NCBI GenBank assembly: GCA_030267565.1
Contig: BRXU01000034.1
Location: 885,501-949,500, forward strand
Origin: Pleodorina starrii
Taxonomy: Eukaryota; Chlorophyta; Chlorophyceae; Chlamydomonadales; Volvocaceae
DNA: 64,000 bases
Direction of reading: 5' to 3'
The notes beneath the pieces are model-generated. The model was not told the DNA's origin, did not search any database, and saw only the letters and a program-made list of their open reading frames with translations. Positions within the stretch are counted from its first letter, which is position 1. Every line of letters begins with the position of its first letter. The translations under genes were made by a program, and so were the position numbers. Below, piece after piece: positions 33,472 through 43,614 of the stretch.

Positions 33472-34390
33472 TCGCCTGGCCAGGCCAGTCGTCTGGGCCA
33501 ACAGCAAGGTGCTCAAGGGGGCTGAGGTGCTCTACGGACAGCTCAACAAGACTGAGCCCGTGTACTGCGAGCCCGGGCACCCAAGGTGCGAGGGCAAGCG
33601 CAAGAAGCACGTCATCCGGCCGCCGGCCATCATTGTGGGCACCAAGAGCACTTGGTCAGCCACACTTTTGCTCATCCTCGTCGCAGCCCTTCTGGTCATG
33701 TTCTCTGCGAGTGTCGGAGCCACGGGCGGCTCGCGCTGCAGGGAGGCAGGGCTCCAGGCCATGCGCCAGCTCGAGGCGGTTGGTGCCGCCCTGAAGTGCA
33801 CGAACATCGGGTTTGCGCGGGTGTGGCCCGGCTTGCCTCCCCAGCACCGCACGGAACAAGCCAGCACGCTAGCTGCAGTCGACAGCTACTCCTTTGGCGG
33901 TCATATGGCGGCAACCACCACCGAGGGTGCTGTGCTCGCCGAGGTGCTGGATCTCGGCAGCTCACTCAGTGTCTTTGCGCCCGTGGGACTCAGTGAGCAG
34001 ACCGCGGGATGGGTACGACAGCAGGGCTGCATCCTGCGCCGCGGTGCACCTGGGGCCGGCCCAGCCGCCCTGACCATGGAGGGGTTGGCTCGTGCTAGTG
34101 AGAACGGGGTGAATACGGGGGTAATAGTTGTAGAGAATGTGGCCTCTGACGTGGGGCCGGTGCTTGAAGTGGCCGCAGCGCACGCCCGTGAGGCGGCAGT
34201 GGCGCGCGTCCCGCGTGATTATCTGTGGAGTGCAGGAGAGGTCCGCATGCGCTGGCTCCGAGCCCGGCAGGCTGAAAGGCGGTTGCTGATAGTGCCGTGC
34301 GCCACCTGCATTTGGTTGGTGCTGTTGGCCGGCGGCAAGCGCCGCCACGGGTTCATCAGGTGCACCGTCGCGCCCATGCTCGTCTTCTGA
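33137..34390 (+). CDS. Downstream frame: 37-aa repeats plus a membrane segment
   Basis: This frame overlaps the end of the gag-like ORF in another phase. It opens before 33039, with an Asn/Ser-rich lead (CNNSSSSSQ) right after the G run at 32997-33006. It carries four units of a 37-residue repeat (ESPYVTGAPSPGFFSELKAP), then GLLSRLARPVVWANSKVL. A hydrophobic helix, ATLLLILVAALLVMFSA, follows at about 33661-33713, and the frame closes with a region of unknown type ending CTVAPMLVF. It was probably fused to the upstream frame before the one-base change, giving a single product of about 1050 aa. No enzyme motif is visible. A membrane segment in a retroelement can suggest an envelope-like part, but there is no other support for that. 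Confidence 0.55.
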   Translation: MAHGSESPYVTGAPSPGFFSELKAPSISASSAADSASVAHGSESPCFTGAPSPGFFSELKAPSISASSAADSASGAHGSESPYVTGSPSPGFFSELKAPSGSGNQAPSGLLSRLARPVVWANSKVLKGAEVLYGQLNKTEPVYCEPGHPRCEGKRKKHVIRPPAIIVGTKSTWSATLLLILVAALLVMFSASVGATGGSRCREAGLQAMRQLEAVGAALKCTNIGFARVWPGLPPQHRTEQASTLAAVDSYSFGGHMAATTTEGAVLAEVLDLGSSLSVFAPVGLSEQTAGWVRQQGCILRRGAPGAGPAALTMEGLARASENGVNTGVIVVENVASDVGPVLEVAAAHAREAAVARVPRDYLWSAGEVRMRWLRARQAERRLLIVPCATCIWLVLLAGGKRRHGFIRCTVAPMLVF

Positions 34391-35470
34391 GGAACTTCCC
34401 TCTTGTTCTGTTTGTGCATTAGTTGCTACCAGTAGCTTAGTCTCGAAGGAGCGAAGCGATCGTAGAGACTGAGCTAGGTTTGTTACGACGTCGTACAGCT
34501 GACCGAAGCTTTACCTTCGGTTCTCGCTGTGTTCAGGCATTCACGAGAGCACTCACATCGCTGTGAGTCACCTAGTTTCCCGCCCCGCCCGAGCCTCCCT
34601 GGCTCGCGCTCCCGCCCCTTTTTGCGCCGTGCAGGCCGCCCGCTGGAGTCTTTTCGTGGCGGCGCTTGGGCCCCTGGTGACGGCCCCGCGCCCGTGGCGG
34701 CTGGCGTGTGCTAGCGGCGCTCACCGCTGGGTCGTGTGTGTGGGGTGCTTGAGGGATGTCGGTTGGACAGACGGCCGTGCTCGCGGACCGGGACCAGCCC
34801 TCCGCTCACGGGGCCGTGGGCGGCAAGGGGCCAGCCCTCCGCCGGGTGGGTGTTGGGTTTCGGGCTGACTTGTGTGTCGCTGGTTTCGTTGTGTGGTGCC
34901 GGCCGGGGCGGCGGTGGGGTTTTTTGGCCTTGTGGTGCCCCTGTTCCCGTTTTTCCCCACCGCGTTTGTCCTGTGCTGGTTCTCGTTGCGGGAATCATAG
35001 GGGTTGATGGCGCACGCCTTTCGGTGCCTTGCTCACGGTTGGGTTTCTCGGCCTGGTTGGCAGTGTTTCGGTTGTCTGCGCCCGGAGCTTTGGTTGGGTT
35101 GGGGGTTGCCTCGGTTGCCGCGGCTCGTCCCGTCGCCCCCGGGCGACCTGTTCGGCTGGCTGGCCGTCTCGTCTGTTTGCCCGCGCGCCGGTGGCGTCGG
35201 CCGCGCGTTTTTCGCTTGTGCGCTCCGGGCTGGTGTTTGTTTTGGCGCTCCGCGCTTTGGCGCTCCGCGCTTTGTGCTGTGCTCTCGCTGCAGTGTAAAG
35301 GTCCTCGTCAATTGCCCCTTCCCCGTTGATCGGCGGGTCGCTTCCTCGTTAGCCGATGGCCGGCTTCGCTATATAGCTGAGGGCAGCTACAAGGAACAAA
35401 CGTACATCTCATGCCTGGCAACCATCACTCGCCCAGCGGCTTCGTGCTGGGGGGGGGAGTGCCAGTTAAC
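34391..35470 (+). other. Non-coding 3' part of the split-repeat element
   Basis: About 1.1 kb between the last stop and B1. It is GC-rich with short repeats such as TTTGGCGCTCCGCGC (about 35240-35275) and shows no coding region. It may hold signals for replication or packaging. Confidence 0.5.
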
Positions 35471-35508
35471 CACATCAGCTGGTCAGCAGAACCTTAGCTG
35501 GCGTGACA
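35471..35508 (+). repeat. Internal repeat B1
   Basis: 38 bp, starts CACATCAGCTGG and ends GCGTGACA, identical to B2. It lies 2 nt before A2; the junction GTGACAGCTGTCAC is a perfect palindrome and resembles an end-to-end LTR joint. Confidence 0.92.
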
Positions 35509-35510
35509 GC

Positions 35511-35919
35511 TGTCACGCTATCTCGTGTGACTGCCACGGAGCGTGGCGAGTACTACTAACTGTCAAGTTTCCGTTGGAAGCCGTTGTTCCTCGGCCCTTC
35601 GGGTCAGGTTCAGTAACCGTTTGAGTGCGGCGATTGAGTCTTCGTCACTTGTTAATATTACATTTGTTTGTTGCATATGTTTGGAGCCCTTGCCAAGTTT
35701 GGTTTCAGACGGTTTCAGACGGTGCGGGCTCCCCTGGAGTTAACCTAACTGAATCGCTTGGGCTGGTGATAAAACCCGGCGATTGTGCGAGACAAGTTAT
35801 CTGTGTCTCGCACTTTGAGGTAATAAAGACTCTAAGTAGCAAATATTCGCAGATCCGCGATAGGCAGACCGCGTGACGCAGTCCTACTTTATTTGTAAGT
35901 CAGTTTCAGTGATCCGTTC
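35511..35919 (+). repeat. Repeat A2
   Basis: 409-bp copy of A1, directly followed by B2. Together they form a unit with TGTCAC and GTGACA ends. Confidence 0.93.
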
Positions 35920-35957
35920 CACATCAGCTGGTCAGCAGAACCTTAGCTGGCGTGACA
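35920..35957 (+). repeat. Terminal repeat B2
   Basis: Second copy of the 38-bp B repeat. It forms the right end of the element and is followed by the target duplication GTGG. Confidence 0.92.
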
Positions 35958-36013
35958 GTGGAGGGAGAGGGGGACAGAGGGGCCGGGCTGTCTGGCTGTC
36001 TGGGTGGCTGGCG

Positions 36014-36850
36014 GGCTGGCTGAATGGTTGGGCTGATGTGGTGTCGCTTCCCGTCCCGTCCCGTCCCAGCCACTCCCCATGGTGAGTCGTCGGAGGAGGG
36101 GTGCAACTCCTGTGTTGGAGGGACGGGGGCTGTGCCGTACAGTGCGGTACAGTGCCGGCCAGCCCTGCCTGCCTGCACTGCCAGCCTGCCTGCCTGCCTG
36201 GCTGTGTGTATGTGTGGGAGCCAAGTGCCTCCCTCCCCCGTTCTTTCACCGCCACCAGCCCCACCTCCCCCTCCGCCCCCTTGTTCTAAACCCACATGAT
36301 CCCCCGCCCCCCCGCTCCCCTTCGCCTCCGTCTCCGCTGCGGTATCCTTTTTTACCCCGCCCCCCCGCCGCCCTCCGAAACCCTACTACCCTGCCAGCGC
36401 GCAGGTGGGCGCTGCGTGCCTGCCTGATGGTGTGTCGCAGCCTGGCCTGATGCGGAAGCCTGGTGGCCTGCGTTCGGAGCTGCCATGCTGGCTGGCTGGA
36501 TGGTTGGGCTGGTGTGGTGTGGCTTCCCGTCCCGTCCCGTCCCATCCATTTCTCCTGGTGCGTATTTATGGGAGGGGTGCAGCTCTTGTGTTTTGGGGAG
36601 GGGCGAGGACTGTGCCGTACAGTGTGGTACAGTGCGGTACATTGCCGGGCTTGTCTGCCCTGCCCTGCCCTGCCCTGCCCTGCCTGTTTGTGTCTGCCTG
36701 CCTGTCTGTGTATGTATGTAAGTGTGTGAGTGTGTGTGTGTGTATGAGCCAAGTGCCTCCCTCCCCCGTTCTTTCACCGCCACCAGCCCCACCTCCCCCT
36801 CTGCCCCCTTGTTCTAAACCCACGTGATCCCCCGCCCCCTCCGAAACCCT
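36014..36850 (+). repeat. Diverged tandem duplication inside palindrome 2
   Basis: Blocks 36014-36325 and 36491-36850 share GGTTGGGCTG, the CCCGT run, the GTGCCGTACAGTG motif and a common tail from GCCAAGTGCCTCCC to the poly-C stretch. They differ by many substitutions and indels. Both are mirrored in the right arm of the palindrome. Confidence 0.75.
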
Positions 36851-37782
36851 AATACCCTTGCAGCTGCCTGGCTGGTGGGGCTGGCCCTGCCCTGCCCTGC
36901 CCTGCCCTGCCCTGCCGGGTCAGGGAGGAGCTGCGCAGGCGGGCGGGCGGCGTGGACCCGACCATTGCCTGGAGGTTCATCATTGAGGCATTCACCATGC
37001 CGCATCCGTTGTCTGCGAGGGGGAGGCGGCGGTGGAGGTGCCTACCCGAGGCAGGTGAGGTGAAGGTCTTAGCCTCTTAGGGTTTTAAACCCTAATAACC
37101 TTCACCTCACCAGCCTCAGGCGCCTCCACCGCCGCCTCCCCCTCCCCAGCAGACAACGGATGCGGCATGCTGAATGCCTCGATGAGGAACCTCCAGGCAA
37201 TGGTCGGGTCCACGCCGCCCGCCCGCCTGCGCAGCTCCTCCCTGACCCGGCAGGGCAGGGCAGGGCAGGGCAGGGTAGGGCAGACAAGCCCGGCAATGTA
37301 CCGCACTGTACCGCACTGTACGGCACAGTCCTCGCCCCTCCCCAAAACACAAGAGCTGCACCCCTCCCATAAATACGCACCAGGAGAAATGGATGGGACG
37401 GGACGGGACGGGAAGCCACACCAGACCAGCCCAACCATCCAGCCAGCCAGCATGGCAGCTCCGAACGCAGGCCACCAGGCTTCCGCATCAGGCCAGGCTG
37501 CGACACACCATCAGGCAGGCACGCAGCGCCCACCTGCGCGCTGGCAGGGTAGTAGGGTGTCGGAGGGGGGCGGGGGGGCGGGGGATCATGTGGGTTTAGA
37601 ACAAGGGGGCGGAGGGGGAGGTGGGGCTGGTGGCGGTGAAAGAATGGGGGAGGGAGGCACTTGGCTCCCACACATACACACAGCCAGGCAGGCAGGCAGG
37701 CAGGGCAGGCAGGCTGGCAGTGCAGGCAGGCAGGGCTGGCAAGCACTGTACTGCACTGTACGGAACAGCCCCCGTCCCTCCC
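36117..37782. repeat. Palindrome 2: large imperfect inverted repeat (about 1.7 kb)
   Basis: The left arm, about 36117-37067, is the reverse complement of about 37094-37782. The left arm is about 260 bp longer because of an extra block between two CCCTG runs (about 36680-36900). The arms share GTGCCGTACAGTGCGGTACA motifs, CCCTG and CGTCC short repeats, GTTCTTTCACCGCCACCAGC, and an inner exon-like piece encoding REELRRRAGGVDPTIAWRF. The 26-bp centre holds TTAGGGTTTTAAACCCTAA, itself a palindrome resembling head-to-head algal telomere units (TTTTAGGG). Left-arm blocks 36014-36325 and 36491-36850 are diverged copies of each other. A transcript would form a very long hairpin. Confidence 0.88.
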
Positions 37783-40700
37783 CAAGGCCCCCTGGCATGG
37801 CCTGGCCCCAAGGCACCCTGCCCTGCTCTGCCCTGCCTTTCCCTTCCTTTCCTTGCCTTGCCTGTGTGTATGTGTGGGCCAAGTGCCCCCCCTTCCTCCC
37901 CTCTCCACCAGCCCCACCTCCCCCTCGATTGGGTGGACCCAGGGGGTCGCCCGTGCCTGTTTGGTTAGTTTGGCGCAAGGAAGTCCTGGGGTCCAACAGC
38001 CTACAGCATTATTCCCGCGCCTTGTAGACTGTTAGCTGTGGAAAAGACGGGCCGCACGCACCCGCAGTGTCCTCAGCCGGCACCGCCGAAGCGTGACAAG
38101 TCGACGCGTAGCAACAAACGGAAATACCGGTAGTCGTCCTGACGCTGGATCCTGGGCCGGAGGGACGTCGCTGCTCCGGCGGCAATTCTTACATCGGCGG
38201 GTGTAACTGCGGGAAGGAAAGTACCGTATTCCCTCAGTGGCACGCTGACGCCAGCGGGCATTTGGCATTTGGGTGCGCACGGCGCACGCCGGACAAAGGG
38301 CGTTGGCTGGGCTCACGAATCTTGCGAGCGTGCGACTGTCAGCAGGTGAAGCAAAACGACGGGCGGGTAGGCGCCGCAGCCACCCGCTATTAAAGGCTGG
38401 CTGGCCCGCACCCGACAGCGGCTTCCAGTGCGCCTGGTCAGAGCGGAAAGTGCTCCTACAAAGCGAGCAGGGCCTCCAGGTTGACGAGGCTACCGCTGCG
38501 CGCCGTGAGCTGCAGGCTGCCTGCAGCAAGCAAACCAAGCACAGACGAGACGTAGGGTACCTGGGGCACACATCAACTCGCGAGGACTTGTTCAAAAGAA
38601 TTTATGGAACGTCCTAGTGGCTGAGTTTCCTTAGGGGGTTCGGACTGCATGTCTTCGGTGGGAGACGGCTAATGGGGGCGCTGATGGCGGCTGATTCACC
38701 CCTGAGCCGGCGGTTCCCTGCCGCCGGGGGCTCCCCTTACTAATGCCGGCCATGGGTCAGCCTCTGGCTGCTCGTGGGTTCTACGCGGTGCACGTTATGC
38801 GGCGACTTGGGGCTTCGTCCGCGACAATGTCAGGTGGGGAATGCACCGGCGATCCGATGTGCCCACTGTAGACCAGGCATTCAACTCGTTGAGTGGCAGA
38901 ACGGCGGGAAGTCCTCAATTCCAGTGAAGTTGTGGTCACTCCTGTTGCGATCAGCGCAGTACATGCAGCAACCGGTTTCAACTCGCATGCCTCTCGTCCA
39001 CCGCTACGACCTTGGGAGCGGAGGTCCGCGAGCAGGTCATCACTTGCATATGCTTCCCTGAAATACCTGTAGATGTGCTGCAGCAGGCAGAACTCCATGC
39101 AAGCCTGGCGTACCCTCAGCACCGCAAACAACTAAGCCGTACCTAGCCGTACAACCGTAGCTTGTGAATCGGCCAATTTAGAGGAGACCAAGTTCGATTA
39201 ATTACACACACCGTGAATGATATATAAACTATAACCTTTTTGCATTTTTGACTGTCCTGAGCATTAATCTACAGCGATGGCTACCCCCTGCGCGCCCCGC
39301 GGACGTCGGCCTGTGCTTCGCCGGCGGCCGCGCCAGCGGCAGTCGCAGCTGCGGCGGCACCGCAGGGAACGACGAGCAAGAAAATGAGGATGCTGTATTT
39401 GCGTGGCACCCGACCCATGGGTCACACTTTTGGGGGAGGCGAAGCGGTCACACGAAGATACCGGTACAGTCGACGTGTGAGATGACAGTAGTGCGACGGC
39501 CAAATCAGATGTCCCTCCTGGGGCCGTTCCAGCCCCAGATCCGCAGTCCCATTATGCAACCGACTTCCACTTCCCTTTCAAAGTTCCACCAACAGAACGG
39601 GACGAGCTTTACAAGCTCCCGTCCCTCAGAAAGACGTCTGGGTTGCAAAACTACGGTGGCCCAGCTCACTCGTTCGGATGCCGCTCCGTCTCTCCTTGTA
39701 ATTCTAGAAGAGGTACTGGCGGCCCCTGTCTTGGCCCCCAACTGCCGACACCGTCCCAATCCACAGCTTCACAGCTTCCGGAGGGTTCACCCACTGGACC
39801 TGGTTCCACGTCAGCCGGCACTTCAACTGGCTTCCTTCCAGCAACAACCCAACGAGCGACTGGCGACAGCAAGACAGGTGAACGGGTGATACCGCATACC
39901 GTATACCGCATACAGCATATGGCTACGACATAAGGTACACGCTACACGGTGAGACTGCGCATCGCATCTCGCCACCTCAACGCGGCGCCAAAGAGAGAGA
40001 CTGCAAGACTGCAGAACAACCGGGCCGCTCAGCGCCGCTCCGCGGATTTGTCACGTGTCGGAGGGCCTCAACGATGCCCCGGTGGAAAGGAAGATTTTGC
40101 AGTCCGCATGGACATACATGATTCGTAAGAAGAAAGGACACCGGGGCGAAGCGCACTGATCGCAGGTAGCTGGGCTGCACGGCCCGGCCCGGAGCACGGC
40201 GTGGATTGGGAAACGTGGCAAGGGCCCCGTCCTCCCAACCTAGCACGACGGCATCTTCATCTTGCCACTGACCCCAGCCCATATGTTCCATCCATTAAAC
40301 CTTCCGCCCCTGCTCTGAAACCTAACGACTGCTACCGTACTTGCCCGCCCTTGATCCGCCCGCTTCCCCTCCTCCTCCGTTCCTCCACCGCCTCCATGCC
40401 GGTAGAAGTGTCACTGGGAAGCCCACTGAGGGAGCCAAAACAAGAAGCATTATTATGGCAGCAAAGCACAGCCAGGTGCAGCAAAAGAAAGACATGCACA
40501 CTAAGACGCGTTCTCGCATGTTACGGTATCAACCCTTGTTAATCGGCCATGCGTCGGTAACTCCTTATACAGCGCACGTGACTGCGATCATGCCGCGCGA
40601 CGAGAGAGCGCGTAGACGGCTCCGACACATAATTAACGAACAGCGCTGGAGCAGCCATTTCCAGCAACCAATTAAGCGTCAACCGCCAACACGTTGTTCC

Positions 40701-43614
40701 GTCTTTATTTTCAACCGCCAACAACGGGGCGTGCATCGTCCTGAAGCCTCGCCCCGTCTTCAGGAAATAAGTGCCACCTCTATAATGTTGTGGCGTGACG
40801 TGATCTTCGATGCAGCAGTACTAGTCTCGCTGTGCAAACGTCGAGTGCGTTGGGGCGGGGCCGGGCCTTAGAACACACCCAGGCGGAGGAGCAGGTGCAG
40901 CGAAGGCCCAAGGAGGCCTCCATGGAACGGAGGAGTGCCGCTGCCGTACAGATACGCAAGCCGGGGCGGCCTGAGGTCAGCACGAGGTCGGCATGTGGGA
41001 GTTGGTTGGTTGGTTGGTTGGTTGGGTGCAAACACATGCAGCACCGGCGATGAAACCCGCGATGAAGTCCGCTCTCCGCCTGCCGTGCAGGCCAAGCCGC
41101 TCGTCCCAAGAACTGCAACAAAATCGCTCCCCGCGCCGCGCAGCAACCCAGCAACCAGGAAGGGAAAGCGCGCCGCAAAATCCCCATCCCCGTCGCTGCT
41201 GCGGCTTCCCAGCGCGGCAGCACCGCCGCCGTCGCAAGCGGTACGGCACTTTTCCTTCCAACGCAAAACCTCGAAGGGAAAGAGAGCAGCTCCGAGCACG
41301 GCAGGGTGCCGCGACTACACATGAAGCGGAGCTCTAGAGCCTCGCCCGAGTACGGTGCCAGGTCCCCGTGTGCACCGAACATCGTGCACGATACGAATCG
41401 AACCCATATTGGATCCGGCAGAAGGTAACCATGAACATGAACGTGAACGAGACGGCGACGGTTACGCCCGGAAGTATGTCGTGTCCCACTATTTACGTGT
41501 ACACGGACCCCCGACGCCGTAGAGCCCTCCGGCCCCCCTCCCTGCCGGTACCCAATACACCCGAGAGTGGCCACCCACCCACCAGCGCTCCCCTCCCGGT
41601 GCGCATCTCCGTCATCACCGCCACCTACCATGTCCGGCCCCTCCCCTTCCCTCCCCTTCCCACGCCGCCACCGCCCAAGCGAGAATCAAAGGGGGCACCG
41701 CAACCACCTCACGTCCCCAGTGGACCACTTCCGCCTAATCAACCGCCGCAGGCTTCTACAGCCCTCCCTCCCGGGATAACTCCCGACCCCAACAATCCCA
41801 ACCGCCAACCACCTGCCAGGCGCCGACATGGCAGCGCCGGCGCTTCCGCAACGCAAAAGTTACTTCGAACACCATTTCTTCTTCTTCTTCTTCTCCTTCT
41901 GCAGCTGCAACCGTATCTGCAGCCGCAAACACGCCCTGCACGGCGTCGCCTGACCGATTAGCTGGCTCCGATTCTTCCTTCTTCGTCGCAAACACCCCCC
42001 GCAGCGCCATGCCCTGCGTCAACGCAGGCGCCTGATGCCCCGGGGCGGCACCGCCGAGTCCCCAATCACCCCCTCCCGGGGGGAGGCGTCACCTCCTGCT
42101 GCTCTTCAACTCAAAACAAAGATCATCACAGGGACCTGCTGGGTCCCGTGGTATCGTATCTGAATTGCCCTCCACACTGCCAGCTGGACAGTTGGTTGAT
42201 GGTTGGGCAGTTGGTTGGTTGTCTAATCAGGTTCAGCCGGAACGCCGTACCATGACGTACTGCTCTTACCCCGACACGCACATGTAGCAATATGTCGGTC
42301 TCGGGCCCCAAGTCCTGCACGGACCGGGGCCAATGGAGTGGGCTGGCGGCCACACAGCAAGCGCAGCCCCCCCCCCACAGGCACGTGCCTCATGCGGGTG
42401 CTACGTAAATGATGCCGTACGTGTCCCGCCAACTAGCCTCCCCAGAAACACACCAATGCACCAATGGGTGCCAAGTCGCCAACAGCGGTTGGTGGCAAAT
42501 CGTAAGGTCCCACGCGTGCTGTGCTGTGCTATGCTGTGCTGCCCTCACCGCCCCGTCGACCCCACCCACCCAGGGCATCGCGCAGCGTTCAACCTGATCC
42601 CCGACCCCAAGTGAATGTGACCGTCCCTTCGCTCCCCGGGAGCACCCAAAGCCCTATTTCCGCCGCATAACACTGCCGAGTGAGTGGAGATAAGAAAAAG
42701 ACAGCGGTCGCCACGTGGCTCCGCCCGCCGCCGCCGCTAAATTAAGAACGAACGAGTACGGCAACACCTCCGTCCACAAAACCTACCGCGACACCCGCGC
42801 TCGCAATCCTAATCGTCCTCAGCACATCCTGCCGTCGTGTCGTACTCTTCGTACTTCGAGCTGTACGGTCCGTACCGCACGCCCGTGAGTGTATGCGACA
42901 CATGCTTACCCGCCCCCCGTGTGGCCCAGGGCGACGGCGAGACAACGGCGGAATGCGGCCGCCGGCGCTGTGGCACCGTCAGCGTTGCGTGATGCGATTT
43001 AATGCTACTACGGTATAATGCTCTACTAGAGCGACACACGTTTTTGGAGTGACCGCCCTCGCCACTGATCACCGCGACCAGAGTCTGCTGGCACGCGCGG
43101 CGTCCGGCTTAGATGTTAGAACCTCCCCCGGGTTCACTCCATGAACCCCCCACCTCAACTGACCACGGGACCCTCCTCCGCGGGACACCGCAAAAACAAC
43201 TCGGTTGCGCTGGCAGCCATGCCGATTGCCGTATTCATAAGGATGTAAGGTAAAATGTGCGCAACGGCGCTTGCTTAGTTTGTTTTGTGATTGGCCGCCC
43301 GATAAGGCGCGAATGCCGACAAGCACACGCCGCCAACTGAGACGTCGTTGGCGGCGACGGCATCGATGAAGTGGGGGCCCGTTAGGCCAAACTTGAAATG
43401 TGGGCGCCGCCGGCCGGCCGACTCATTCCTCGGCTCCGGCTCCGGCCATACCAGACCAAACCAGACCATATAATAAAAACACAAGAGACATGTGGGTGCA
43501 CATGTACGGCAACATCAGCATCACGTCATCATCACATCGCAACACATCGCAACGCATCACACGGAAGTGAGATGGTACTGAAGTGAGGGGCTCACATCAC
43601 ATCACATGGGGGGC
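37783..43614. other. Long intergenic region, no supported gene
   Basis: No frame shows conserved protein or a consistent exon chain. A minus-strand stretch near 39070-39115 (ACMEFCLLQHIYR followed by a GTATTT donor) is weakly exon-like. TTGG repeats occur at 40999-41022, and pyrimidine-rich proline-coding shadows fill 41520-41950. This region also contains the 3' UTR of the 912-aa gene, but no minus-strand TGTAA was found close to its stop. Confidence 0.45.

Larger units (their letters stand above)
30415..35957 (+). mobile_element. Non-autonomous retroelement with split direct repeats (A1-body-B1-A2-B2)
   Basis: A 409-bp repeat occurs at 30415-30823 (A1) and 35511-35919 (A2), with one clear difference (T at 30781, C at 35877). 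A 38-bp repeat occurs at 35471-35508 (B1) and 35920-35957 (B2). B1 and A2 are separated by GC only. The element starts TGTCACGC and ends GCGTGACA, and is flanked by GTGG (30411-30414 and 35958-35961). The right end A2+B2 looks like one 447-bp LTR, while at the left the B part is missing and sits instead before A2. Split direct repeats are known from PAT/Ngaro-type DIRS elements and, as I recall, from Chlamydomonas TOC1, which has a similar size. No reverse transcriptase, integrase or recombinase is visible, only a gag-like frame, so it is probably mobilised in trans. Confidence 0.88.

Noticed and set aside
31348..34390. Reverse transcriptase, integrase or tyrosine recombinase in the split-repeat element
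   Set aside because: I looked for the YxDD, DDE and RHRY-type patterns in all frames of the body and saw none.
38032..38617. Overlapping frames on both strands right of palindrome 2
   Set aside because: Neither has conserved protein character, and both are explained by GC-rich composition.
41368..41961. Plus-strand 197-codon frame
   Set aside because: Composition follows pyrimidine-rich DNA (Pro/Pro/Leu runs); there is no conserved segment and no exon borders.
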